Position numbers and translations under genes: made by a program. Below the pieces are notes generated by a model. It did not search any database and was not told the DNA's origin. It saw nothing but the letters and a program-made list of their open reading frames with translations. From NCBI GenBank assembly GCA_963921195.1, contig OY992539.1:35741754-35805753 (forward strand): DNA of 64,000 nt, in the 5' to 3' direction. Origin of the DNA: Pegoplata infirma. Taxonomy: Eukaryota > Arthropoda > Insecta > Diptera > Anthomyiidae. How positions within the stretch are numbered: position 1 is the stretch's first letter; the number at the start of each line of letters is the position of its first letter. Shown in pieces: positions 31,953-43,330 of the stretch.

Positions 31953-32175
31953 TATATAATACTTCATTTTTTGTCATCATTTGTTACAAATTTTGTAAAA
32001 TACAACTATGTATTTGAAATTTTGTTTCTTAATTCAGTAATAAATAAGAAAGTTAAAAGCAGAGTTATAGAGTAGGGTATCAAATGGCGTTTGGAACAGT
32101 AGTAAACAAAAACCATATGGTATTGTTTAAGAAATTTTATCACAAATCGAAATCTGAGCGAAATGGAAGATACCA

Positions 32176-32713
32176 CACTCAGAAAATTATGTAAGTTACT
32201 ACATGTTAGTTGTTTGTATATTTTACAGTAGTTAGTTGTTTTCAACTACAAAGTCAGTTGTTTTTGTATGACATATATCAAACAACTATTTCTGTTAGTT
32301 ATTTTAAGTCGTTTTTTTTGAATAACTAACAAAAAAGTACCGTAATGTAGTAACAGTTATTTAAAGTAGTTAATTTTATTTTGTTTATCTCTGAAAAATT
32401 TTCAAAGATTTTTTCCAAAAAAATAAAAATAAATTTTCGTTTTTTTATTTTACACAACTTAAAAAAAATTGGTCTTCATTTTTTTTTTCTGAAAAATTTT
32501 TTGAAAAAAAAAAATAATTTTACTACATGTTAGCTGTTTTGACTACAAATGTAAGTAGTTTTTACTACATAAGTCAGTTGTTTTTTTGTCAGTTAAAATA
32601 ACTAACATTGTTAGTTGATTTAACTGAAAAAGTAGTTGACACCAAAACAACTTACAAAGTAGTTATTTTAACTGACATTTTCAGTTGATTTTACTAACAT
32701 AATTTTTTGAGTG
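32176..32713 (-). mobile_element. CACTCA element, copy 2, nested
   Basis: CACTCAGAAAATTATGTAAG at the left and ACATAATTTTTTGAGTG at the right, in reverse orientation to copy 1. The flanking dinucleotide is CA on both sides. The copies at 38914 and 39484 preserve the unoccupied site (GATACCAGTTTTACAGTGAG), confirming the boundaries. Confidence 0.88.
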
Positions 32714-32762
32714 CAGTTATACAGTAAGAATGCAGATTGCTTTTGTGTCTCTCTTTGCTTTA

Positions 32763-33026
32763 CACCCGTTCTAGATTAGCAACCAACAAAGCAACCATAG
32801 AGGGTGTTCAGTGTTACATTTGACGTTTACAAACGCCAAACTCGATAGTAAGCAATGGTTAGCAATTTCATATAGACACTTGATTGCTAGCAATCTATAG
32901 TAGAACAGGCGCTCTACCATCAATTGTATACCATCATTGTATACAACTGTCCGGATTAGCAATCACAGCCATTACTATCGATTGTGACGTATGATGGAAG
33001 TGATTATTGCTAATCTAGACCGGGTG
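32763..33026. mobile_element. Nested MITE, CACCCG ends, TTA duplication
   Basis: CACCCGTTCTAGATTAGCAA at the left and GCTAATCTAGACCGGGTG at the right. TTA is duplicated at 32760-32762 and 33027-33029. The unoccupied site GCTTTACGTTTGAACTTTAG is preserved at about 39650. 264 bp, PIF/Harbinger-like. Confidence 0.85.
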
Positions 33027-33724
33027 TTAGGTTTAAACTTTAGTGTGGTATTACCAGATTTTTCCAGTTATTTTTGGTGATGCCAGATCTACAAAACTGT
33101 CAATTCCTTACTCTATAACTCTGGTTAAAAGACGCGGTTGTGAAGAAACACTAACAAGAAAAATGTTGTGTTTTAAATATTTTTTTTTAATGTTTTTAAG
33201 TCCTTATTGTACTGATTAAAATTTCTATTACTATAAATTAAAAACATTTTATTAACTTACATAAAAATTTGTATATTTTGTTGTTTTAAGCTTTGAATTT
33301 GATTTATTTAATAAGAATGAATTGTGTACAATTATTTTTTATTTTTTTTTTTGTTAAAAACAAATTAAAACCTATTTATTTAATGTTTTTAACAATTTTT
33401 ATTAAAAAAACCGAAAAAAACGGTTATTCGAACCGGTTTTCAAATAAAAAAACCGAAAACCGGTTTTTAAAAAACGGCGGTTTTTTTAACTATTCGAAAA
33501 CCGGTTTTTGAAATATGCCGAATAGTTGACAACTCTACATGCTAGCTTAAAATCACAATCAAAAAAACCTTGTCAAATTACTAGATAAGTCACGTAAGGC
33601 CCAATATTTGACAGTTTTCCTTGTTTATAAACAAACAATTTTTCGACCAAAATTTATTTTTTTTTTTTGTAATTTTGCAAATTTTTTCGTAAATGTCCAA
33701 ATTTCCAAAGTAATTTGACAAAAA

Positions 33725-34025
33725 AAAATCTAGTTAAGTCACGAGAATTTCTTGTAAGTATTATCGCTTCAAAAAGTTGTAAATTTACAATTTAATTGGT
33801 AAAAAACTTGTAAAATTACAAAAAAGCTTGTAATTTTTACTAGAAATTCTCGTAAAATAGGAGATAACACAAAATCTAGTAAAGTCACGAGAAGTTCTTG
33901 CAATTTTTATCGCGTCAAGTTGTAAATTTACCATTTTATTGGAAAAAGCTTGTAAATTGTTTGTAAATTTACAAGATTTTTACCAATAAAATTGTAATTT
34001 AACTAGGAACTCTCGTAAAATAGGA
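33725..34025 (+). repeat. Two ~150-bp tandem units (AGTCACGAGAA...CTCGTAAAATAGGAG)
   Basis: Each unit has TCTAGT(T/A)AAGTCACGAGAA, GTTGTAAATTTAC, an ATTGGTAAAAA-type block and (A)TTCTCGTAAAATAGGAG. Single related copies lie at about 37860-38010, and poorer ones at 51460-51600 and 54600-54780. Confidence 0.6.
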
Positions 34026-35159
34026 GGTAGTAAAGGTTTAATCTGTGACGCTACTAAATAGACTACTGGGATTTAGTTAACTTTTTTACTTGTTAAATTT
34101 AAGAGGGGGGTAAACATATTTTTTTGTGATAGGAGTTTCTCCATAAAGTTTAATTTTGCCCAAAAATTATTTAAAATATCCCAATACATTATTTAAATTT
34201 TTATACAAAAATTAAAAAAAAAAAAAAAAATCTTGACCTAATAAAGATACAATAAAATATCAAATAATTTGAATATCAAGTGTTGAACAAAACTATATCC
34301 CAAGCAATTTTAATTTTAAACGAAAATATAAGTTTGAAAAACTTGTAAAATACTCATACATATTTTATTAAATTTTATGAAAAATATTGGCCAAATTTTA
34401 TTGTAGCTAAAAAACCCTGTTAATTATGTTTATATACACGTAAAATAAAATTTTAAATAAAATATTTACACTTGTAATTGAAACCTTTAAAGAAAATAAA
34501 ATATTTACGTAAGTTTAAAAATAAAAAAAACAAGCAAAATGAATTGTTAAAAAATTATTAATTATAAATAAAAATAATAAAAAGAAAATATAATAAAAAA
34601 TTAAAAATGGAGTTGTTATTTAAATCAAAAAAATTGGAAAGTTTTAACGGCTTGATATGTTGGAAAGTTACTGCGCGTTAGTACAAAAATAAAGCTTTTG
34701 CCAAAGCATTTTGAGCTATAACTGAGCTTAAATCAAAAATCAATTCCTTTGCCTTTATCTTCATTTCTGCCTTATAAATTAGTATATTCTGGTATTTTTT
34801 TTCAATATCTATTTATTTTTATAAAACTTTTGTCAAAGCTTTTTGACTCAAAAGTCAGTTAAAATCAAGGTTCAATTCTCTCACCTTTTATCTTCATTTC
34901 TGCTTAATAAAACAATTTATTATTGTATTTTTTTTTAATAATTATTTTATTTAATCGTGACTTAAGTTGTATTTAATGCTTTTGTTAAGTACCTTTCTTT
35001 GTGAGGTAACAATTTAATTAATTTTATTTTAAATATGTTCAACATAAATAATTAATTACAAATTATAATTAAAATATAAAAATTCTTTAATTCTCTTTCT
35101 TAAACTATAATGCACTACAATACTAAGCGACTCGAATGCTTTGTAAAACAAAAAAATAA
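34026..35159. other. AT-rich intergenic stretch
   Basis: No gene supported. A weak direct repeat 'aaagcttttg(c/t)caaagc(a/t)ttttga' occurs at about 34692 and 34828. Confidence 0.5.
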
Positions 35160-37089
35160 CACTGTGCTACAAAAAACACAAAATCAAATATACTTTTAAA
35201 ATGAGGTAGTTAAGGTTGTAGGTCTCGTCGAAAAGATCACAAAAATGCCCATAAAACTTGTCAAACACCCTAAAATTTTAAAGTTATTGTCAAAAAACCA
35301 TCTTATGGGACTTTTCTCACTAAACCACATGTAACTTAAACATTTTTCAACCGATTTTCAATTTTTCAACTGTGGATAGAAGAAGGATAGGGCTTTTTAT
35401 GTGTGTGAATTGGTCTATACCCTGCAAACAAAACGATACGACATCGATTCGCCGGTTGTATTGCCGATACGATAAATGTTATTGCGGCAATTATCGAATT
35501 CGTATCGCCGGCGATACACCTTTCGGGAGAAACTGTTACCCGACGGCAATACATCCCGGCGATACGAAAACGATTCGTCTTGGCGATACAAGGGCAATAT
35601 CGCCAGATAATCGTATAAACGATAAATAATAGATATGTATGTATCGCCGGAATATCGCCAAAATGATAAACCGGCGATACAGCTATATCGATTCCCTGAA
35701 GCTAAAAATAGACATTATTTTTTTTCATTCATATTTTGGTCATGGTAACAGGACTAAAAACATTTGCATTCATCTGAAAAATATATCTGCAACATTCGCT
35801 GAATTTTTTATTTTATTTTTGAACGCGCATTTGTGTTTTTCGGCCAAATTTATATTCTTTCAAAGATTTCTTGTTGTGCTTGATAAATTATTTTATTTTA
35901 AATTGACAAAGAAATAAAAATTTTCAATATTTTTTTTTTGTTTATCGCCAAAATATCGTTCGTATGAGAAAACGGCGATATAATAAAAATACTACTTTGA
36001 TTTTTTATTGAAATGATAAATTTTCGTATCGCCGCAATATCTTTTCGGCGATATATCGCCCTATTGTTTGCAGGGTACATATAAGAGAGATATGTATTGA
36101 TTTTTTCAACAATATCTAATTTTTTTGTTATATTTTGAAAATTTTTTGAGTTTATCGATTTTTTTCTGTTATAGTTCGTTCAACAACATTTATATTTATA
36201 AACGTATTGTTAAAGAAAATTTAATTGTGAATTCGATGAGCATTATGCCGAAAAAATTGGACAACAATTGACAGAGTTGTGATAATTTTTCTAAAAAAGA
36301 AAATTAAGATTTTGTTTGTTGCCGTTCGGATAACCCAGGCAAAAAAAAATAAAAAAATAAATGAACATACTAAGAGGTCGCATATCATTATTTTAAAGGT
36401 TTTTGGCCCCCTGAATTCGAATTTGACCTTGAAATTGCTCTATCTTATTAAGTTTTTGATTTATACATTTATGTTAAAAATCTCAAAAACCTGATAAGAT
36501 AGAGCAGTTTAAAGGCCAGATTCGGATTCAGAGCGCCAAAAACCTTTACATGACCTCTTATGATAAAATATTTTTTTTTTGCCTGGGATATCTGAACGGC
36601 GATTTCCTGCAAAATCTTAATTTTCTTTTTTAGAAAAATTGTCACAACTCTGTCAATTGTTATCCGATTTCTTCAGGATAAAGCTTATCGTATTTAGAAT
36701 CAAATTTTCTTTAAAAATACGTAAATATAAAGGTTGTTAAGCGAACTATAGCAGAAAAAATCGATAAACTCGAAAAATTTTCAAAAAATAACAAAAATAT
36801 TAGATTTTATAGAAAAAATCAATAAATATCTTTCTTATATGTATAGACCAATTCACACACAAGGAAAGCCCCATCCTTCTTCTATCAAAAACAGTTAAAA
36901 AATTTAAAATCGGTTGAAAATTTTCTGAATTACAAAAGGTTTAGTGAGAAAAGTCCCAAAAAAACGTTTTTTGACAATAACTCTAAAATTTTAGGGTGTC
37001 CGGCAAGTTTAATGGGCATTTTTGTGATCTACTCGACAAGACCAACAACCTATACTATGTCACATCAGAAGTATTTTTGTAGCACAGTG
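35160..37089. mobile_element. Foldback element, CACTGTGCTAC ends, TAA duplication
   Basis: CACTGTGCTACAAAAA at the left, TTTTTGTAGCACAGTG at the right, TAA on both sides (35157-35159, 37090-37092). Apart from a 656-bp insertion in the left arm (35420-36075), the whole 1.27 kb is one inverted repeat: arms of about 630 bp folding around a short centre near 36463-36477. No credible coding. If transcribed it would form a long hairpin RNA. Confidence 0.85.
35420..36075 (-). mobile_element. CCCTGCAAAC element, copy 2, inserted in the foldback arm
   Basis: Reverse-orientation copy of 22885-23539. TA is duplicated at 35418-35419 and 36076-36077. The other foldback arm retains the unoccupied site (complement of GGTCTATACATATAAG at about 36837-36852), which proves the insertion point and the TA duplication. 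Confidence 0.92.
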
Positions 37090-37092
37090 TAA

Positions 37093-38504
37093 TTAAAACT
37101 ATAAACTAATTTGTGAACAATATTAAATACATGTTTTTTTTATTATTTCTTTAAGTCTATGACAAAAAGTTTCGTTATTTAACTAATTAATAATTGCAAA
37201 ACATAAACTTTAAAGTTAATAAAATACATATTTTTTTTTCTTATATTTAGTAAGATTCGATATTCCATTTTTAATAGATTTTTTGTGCTTTTGAAAGCTT
37301 TTTATTAAGTTCAAAAACAATTTTTGAATATTTTTACAATGAAAAGCTTTGCACGAACAAATTTAACTGACTTATTTAAAGTTTAAATTTTAAACTGCCT
37401 TTTCTCTCAGAAACTCACATTTTCTTAGAAAGCCGTTATAAAAAAGAAAAATATTTCTGTGCTTTCAAAAAAAGTAAGCTTTTAAATATTGTCAAAACGC
37501 TTTTAACTTTTTTTAATATTTCAAAAGCTTTTTAAAAAATTACATTGAAAATATTTAGCAATATAAAAAGCTTTACGAGCTTTTTTTAAACTTTGTACTA
37601 AAGACTTTAAATTAATTTTACCTAAATATCGTATTTTGTCTTTATTCAAAACTAAATTTTTATATTTTTTTTTTCAAAAAGCTCTTTAATAAAATTTAAA
37701 AATAGAATTCATAATATCAAGCTCGAACTTAAAGGATTTTTTGGATTTGATCAAACGTCCTGTTCTATTTCAGATTTAACAAAGGGAAATAAAGAGAGGA
37801 TTTAACAGAATAGGAGCGAGTTCACATCTCTTTATTTTTAATACTCCTTGGTAAAATAGCAGGTAGCAAAAAATCTAGTAAGGCCACGAGAACTTCTTGT
37901 AAGTTTTTTGGCGTCAAAAAAGTTGTAAATTAAAAATTTTATTGGTAAAAAGCTTGTAAAATTACATAAAAGCTCGTAATTTTTAATAGGAATTCTCGTA
38001 AGACTTATCCTTTTATTCCTTAAATATCAGTTACTCACTAAAAAATAATTGCCTTTTTATTTTTCTCTACAAGATAACAAATTTCGGAGTATGCCACGTG
38101 AGAAATTTACTTTGTTGGTTTTAACAATTTGAACGTTTTTTTTCTGGAGAAAAACTTTATAAATACGATAAATAAATTTTGCGTAAAGTTCGTATGATTT
38201 TAGTTTTTTTGAGCTTTTACATTAGCTATACGTTGTTGAAAATTTTATATTTTATTTTTAAGTTGTTAAAAAAAACCAACATCATAATATTTTGTAATAA
38301 GCTTTTCTTAAAAAAATCTATCGAAATTTTAAAAATTTTTAGCGAAAAAACTTTATAATGAAAAAACTACAATATGAAGAGCTTGTATACAAAGTTCTTG
38401 GATTCTCATCCAAGTCTTAGCAATTTGAGAGTTTTTTCGCGAGAAAAATTTCACACATATGAAGAGCTTTTAATAATACTACTGAACATTAAAAAAAAAA
38501 ATCT
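37093..38504. other. AT-rich intergenic stretch
   Basis: No gene supported. It contains AAGCTTTT-rich sequence and one copy of the 'cacgagaacttcttgtaag' unit at about 37860-38010. Confidence 0.5.
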
Positions 38505-38800
38505 TGAGCGACTGGGAAGCGACTTTTGTATCACATCAGGTTTTTGTGAAAATTGGGGTCAAAATTCAAAAAACCCGTTGCATTTTTTACAACTTATAGC
38601 GGATAAACCCGATGTGATAGCGGGTTAAAAATAAGTTAAGGGTAAAGCTTAAATATTGCTCTTTAAGATGCAGGACTCATTTTGTCAGTTGCCTTACACC
38701 TTAAAGCACCAATTGTCTTTCAATGATTTCTTAAAAAGGTGAATTAGCGAAGTTATGACGTCTCGAAAATGTTGAAAAACAGGGTTTTTTTCAAACTTTA

Positions 38801-39471
38801 GAGTCCCCGCACAACAATGTCGGTGACGTTTTTTTCATACAAATTTGGCAAGAAAAAACGCTCAACCGAAAACCGCTTGAATAAAATCAGTTTTATTTTG
38901 ATGTCGGTTTCACCATAGTGACATAGTAGTCCATCGACCGTTTTGTAGATCTGGCATCACCAAAGATAATTGGAAAATTCTGGCAATGCCAAACTAAAGT
39001 TCAAACGCAAAGCAAAGAGAGACAAAAAACAATCTGCATTCTCACTGTAAAACTGGTATCTTCCATCTCGCTCACATTTCGATTTGTGATAAAATTTCGT
39101 AAACAATACCATATGGTTTTTGTTTACTACTTTTTCAAACGCCATTTGTTGGACTACTCTATGACTCTGGGTTTCACTCTCTCTTTTAATTTTTGACATA
39201 AAAATGTTACCATATTTTCATAAATATTTCGATTACTTTCGATAAAGTAAACAAAAAAATGTGATCTCTAAAAAAAATTATTAAAATTATATGAGAAAAT
39301 TCATATTGATATTAAAAAAAACAATAAAATTAAATAAAAAAGTGTCGAAAAAGTTAAAAATAGTGTAAATATCAACGCATGACAGAATTTCCCGCTGCCG
39401 CCTTTGTTTTGCGCCTATACTCTCTCATGACCGAAACCGTCAACCGCTCCGACATTGTTGTGCGGGGACTC
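38801..39471. mobile_element. MITE with GAGTCCCCGCACAACAATG ends, TTA duplication
   Basis: GAGTCCCCGCACAACAATGT at the left and ACATTGTTGTGCGGGGACTC at the right, TTA duplicated (38798-38800, 39472-39474). Unit 2 of the tandem duplication keeps the unoccupied site CAAACTTTAAGCTAAGAT at 40752-40769. It carries a 256-bp hAT-like MITE at 38914. PIF/Harbinger-like. Confidence 0.88.
38914..39169 (-). mobile_element. 256-bp hAT-like MITE (CAGAGTCATAGAGTA family), nested
   Basis: CATAGTGACATAGTAGTCC at the left and GGACTACTCTATGACTCTG at the right. GGTTTCAC is duplicated at 38906-38913 and 39170-39177. Opposite orientation to the copy at 39484. Confidence 0.88.
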
Positions 39472-39483
39472 TTAAGCTAAGAT

Positions 39484-39739
39484 CAGAGTCATAGAGTAGT
39501 CCAACAAATGGCGTTTGAAAAAGTAGTAAACAAAAACCATATGGTATTGTTTACGAAATTTTATCACAAATCGAAATGTGAGCGAGATGGAAGATACCAG
39601 TTTTACAGTGAGAATGCAGATTGTTTTTTGTCTCTCTTTGCTTTACGTTTGAACTTTAGTTTGGCATTGCCAGAATTTTCCAATTATCTTTGGTGATGCC
39701 AGATCTACAAAACGGTCGATGGATTACTATGTCACTATG
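39484..39739 (+). mobile_element. 256-bp hAT-like MITE (CAGAGTCATAGAGTA family)
   Basis: CAGAGTCATAGAGTAGTCC at the left, GGATTACTATGTCACTATG at the right. GCTAAGAT is duplicated at 39476-39483 and 39740-39747. Almost identical to the reversed copy 315 bp away; the two give identical shadow reading frames of 62 residues (MAFEKVVNKNHMVLF...). Confidence 0.9.
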
Positions 39740-41981
39740 GCTAAGATATCTCGAAAACCTGAAGTGATAGAGAAATTCTGAGTACAGATTCGGATTCAGC
39801 GTAGATCAAGCCCTTTGAAAAATATATACGAGTCCCGGGGTTTGACCTTTTTTTAGATTTTGTTGGCCTGTGTAATTTAAGAGCGATTTTTTTTATACCC
39901 TCCACTCTAGTGATACACCCTCTATATAAGTTTGTAACTCATCGAAATATCGGTCTGGAACCCCAAAAAGTACATATATTCATGATCCCCGATCGATTTT
40001 AAGACATTCTAGCGATGTCCGTCTGTCTGTCTGTCTGTGGAAATGGTGATCACGGCCAAAATATTACACGGAGATGACTGAAAATTAACATACTTATTGG
40101 AAGTTCTCCCGAGAAATTTGGTATTGCATTTGAGCGATATCGGTTCAGCGGTTCAAAAGTTATGAACGAAAAAGTAAGGACACCTCAAAAATTTTAGTAC
40201 ATTCAACATAACCTAAAAATGCTTTAATTCAGCTGCTGGTTGACTTATGTGAACACAATTAAACACTAAATGGTATTTAAACATGTACAAACATATTTTT
40301 TGACTAATGTACAAACATATTTTTTGACTAAAAAAGAAAAAAATCGCGGATTTTTTTTTCGCGGAAATTTTTTTTTAAATTTTTTTTTTTTTCAAAAGTA
40401 ATTTCCTTTTAAATAAAGTTTTTGCAATAATCTTTTAGAAATTTTGGAGGGTATCACTACATTCGAGCGACTGGGACGCGACTTTTCTATTATATCAGGT
40501 TTTTGAGGAAATTTGGATCAAAATTCAAAAAAAACCGCTGCATTTTTTACAACTTATAGCGGATAAATCCGATGTGATAGCGGCTTAAAAATAAGTTAAG
40601 GGTAAAGCTTAAATATTGCTCTTTAAGATGCAGGACTCATTTTGTCAGTCGCCTTAGACCTTAAAGCACCAATTGTCTTTCAATGATTTCTTAAAAAGGT
40701 GAATTCGCGAAGTTATGACGTCTTGAAAATGTTAAAAAAACAGGGTTTATTCAAACTTTAAGCTAAGATATCTCGAAAACCTGATGTGATAGAGAAATTC
40801 TGAGTACAGGTTCGGATTCAGCGCAGCTCAAGCCCTCAGAAAAATATATTCCAGTCCCGGGGTTTTGACATTTTTAAACTTTTTTGGCCTGTCTAATTTA
40901 AGAGCGATTTTTTATACCCTCCACTCTAGTGATAGAGGGTGTATATAAGTTTGTCATTCCGTTTGTAACTCATCGAAATATCGGTCTGGAACCCCCAAAA
41001 AGTTTATATTTATGATGATCCCCGATCGATTTTAAGACATTCTAGCGATGTCCGTCTGTCTGTCTGTGGAAATCGTGATCACGGCCAAAGTATTACACGG
41101 AGATGACTGCAAATTAACATATTTATTGGAAGTTCCCCCGAGAAGTTTGGTATTGCATTTGAGCGATATCGGTTCAGCGGTTCAAAAGTTATGAACGAAA
41201 ATGTAAGCACACCTCAGACATTTTAGTACATTCAACATAACTTAAAAATACAAAATGCTTTAAATTAGCTGCTGGTTCACTTATGTGAACATAATTGAAC
41301 ATTAAATGGTATTTAAACAAGTACAAATATATTTTTTGACAAAAAAAGAAAAAAATCGCGGATTCTTTTTTACCAAATTTTTTTTCGCGGAAATTTTTTT
41401 TCAATTTTTTTTTTTCAAAAGTAATTTCCTTTTGAATAAAGTTTTTGCAATAATCTTTTAGAAATTTTGGAGGGTATCACTACATTCGGCAAGGCCAAAT
41501 TTAACTTTTTTACTTGTTTATTTTGACCTCAGTTTTCTTGAAAACCTGATGTGATGGAAAAGTTTGGCGACCGGATTTTTGACCGGCAGAACAATTGTAA
41601 TCAAGTGTATAAGGTCGAGTCTCAGTCGCATTTTCGATGTTTAGTAGTGTAATTTGTGCCCAAAGCTTTTATTATTTCAGCATTTTTTAAGTTTGATAAA
41701 CATTTCAGTTTTTTTAATTTTGCTAAATTTTTTACATTTTAAAAGTCTTTTTAGCGAAAAATCTTGACAATTTCGCACATATGAAAAGCTTATTTGATAT
41801 ACAAAGTTCTTGGATTCTCGTCCAAGTTTTAACAATTTTAAGGGGTTTTCACGGGAAAAATTTAACAATTTCTTAAAATACGAAAAGTTTTGCCTTAAGC
41901 TTGTATGATTTCAGATTTTTTAAGTTTGATAAAGCTCATATGATTTCAGTTTTTTTAAGTTTTGTTTAACTTTTTAAATTA

Positions 41982-42615
41982 CCCAAGCAGAAATTGACGA
42001 CGGTTCTAAAAAAAAAAAAGTTCTGAAAGCACTGCAACAAAAAAAAAACATTCTTAAAACGCGATTTTCAAACGCTTTGCGAGCGGTTTTGAAAAGTGTT
42101 CTGAAACCACTATTACAAAAAAAAAAACAATCTCAATCTCAACGTTTCTAACGCTTTGCGAGCGTATTCTAAAATCGTTTTAAGAGCTCTTTACATCTTT
42201 TTTTTAAATTTCTAAGTTCCGAAACTATTTTTGAATAACAATATTTTGTCTTTTTTTTTAAGTAAAAAAATCATAAAAAATGTTTTAAATTTTTTTTTTT
42301 TAATTTTCTAAGTTTCGGAATTTTTTTTTGGAAAATTTTTTAAGTTTTTTGGAGTACATTTTTCTTTTTCAGATTTCACTTTGTATCAAACAAATTATTA
42401 TAACCGAACTAAAACAGAAATTCTTTACTTGGGGTTTTTAAAGCGCTTTGACAACATTAAAAAGACGCATTTTTTTACATCGATTTTAAAACGCTTCAAA
42501 CATAGCGTAGATCGATGTTATCATTCGAATCATCTGAAGGCGCTTTGAAGTTGGTATACAGAAGGCGCGTACAAATGTCGCAAAAACGCTTTGCGATTGT
42601 ATTTTTCTGACTGGG
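41982..42615. mobile_element. Candidate MITE, CCCA(A/G)(G/T)CAGAAA ends, TA duplication
   Basis: TA-CCCAAGCAGAAAT at the left, ATTTTTCTGACTGGG-TA at the right. The interior has CGCTTTGCGAGCG and AAAACGCTT motifs in both halves. The inverted ends are short and imperfect. Confidence 0.45.
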
Positions 42616-43330
42616 TAGTTATACATTTTTGAAAATAAAAAAAAAAATTGCAATTTCTTACTTTATGAAAAGCTTTTTTGATAAAAAAAGTTTTTGTATT
42701 CTCGTCCAAGTTTTAACAGCCTGAAATATGAAAAATCGTTTAAAAATAACTGCATAAAGCTTGTATGTTTTCAGCTTTTTAGTTTTATAAGCTTTTTTTT
42801 ATAATGTTTTTTTTGGTTTTTAAATTATAAAAGAAGATAACATTATGCAGGCTTAAACAAATTTTAGTTTCACTGGCGAGTACAAAGAGGTTATTTTTAC
42901 AAAAAAGTTGCCAGATTAGTTATTTTTTTAAGATTTGCTTATTTTTATATATTTTGAGTAATAAAAAAATGAATAAAACAATAACCGCAAAAGTTTATCC
43001 TTAAAAGTTCCAGGATTCTCGTAAATTTTTACAAAAAACTTTTCAATAATAAACAAAAGCTCTTTAGGTATTTTTAGATAAGCTTTTTTGATTTACAAAG
43101 TTTTTAGATGCTCGTTATAATTACAAAACAATTGCAAGAATTTAAAATGCTCTTAAAGTTTTTTCTTTTGAGCTTTTTTGATATTTCTTGTTCTTGGATT
43201 CTCTTCATTCTTAAAAAAACTTTTCAATAATTAAAAAAAGCTTTTGGATTTTTTGTTCTATTACTTGTTTTTCCTTTTTTATCTTTCCAAATTTTTTTTT
43301 TCTGTTTCTATTAAATTATGTTTATTCCAA
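42616..43330. other. Stretch between repeats and the SH3-gene stop codon
   Basis: AT-rich, with AAGCTTTTTTGAT-type words. The right end is the 3' UTR of the minus-strand SH3 gene (AATAAA on the minus strand at 43321-43326). No other gene. Confidence 0.5.

Larger units (their letters stand above)
32060..33123 (+). mobile_element. Nested hAT-like MITE, CAGAGTTATAGAGTA ends, 8-bp duplication GTTAAAAG
   Basis: CAGAGTTATAGAGTAGGGTA at the left and TACTCTATAACTCTG at the right. GTTAAAAG is duplicated at 32052-32059 and 33124-33131. After removing the two inserts inside it (32176-32713 and 32763-33026), about 257 bp remain, matching the 256-bp copies at 38914 and 39484. Confidence 0.88.
31197..33537. 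mobile_element. hAT-like host element, TAGAGTTGTCAA ends, 8-bp duplication CATGCTAG
   Basis: TAGAGTTGTCAAAACCGGTT at the left and GTTGACAACTCTA at the right. CATGCTAG is duplicated at 31189-31196 and 33538-33545. Both ends are full of AAACCGGTTTTT motifs. The interior holds a TA-type MITE (31348-31952) and another hAT-like element (32060-33123) that itself holds two more. No transposase frame. Confidence 0.88.
38505..41520 (+). repeat. Tandem duplication of a ~1.05-kb unit
   Basis: Unit 1 (38505-40464) and unit 2 (40465-41520) both start GAGCGACTGGGA.GCGACTTT, pass through GGTAAAGCTTAAATATTGCT and CTAAGATATCTCGAAAACCT, and end TTTTGGAGGGTATCACTACA. Unit 1 is longer only because of two insertion blocks (38801-39474 and 39484-39747); without them the lengths agree to within a few per cent. 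Both contain the GTCTGTCTGTCTG/GGTGATCACGGCC mini-me-related part. Confidence 0.8.

Noticed and set aside
38957..39199. Frame MAFEKVVNKNHMVLF..., also at 39508
   Set aside because: Identical peptides arise because both are copies of one 256-bp MITE; the copy at 32060 is broken.
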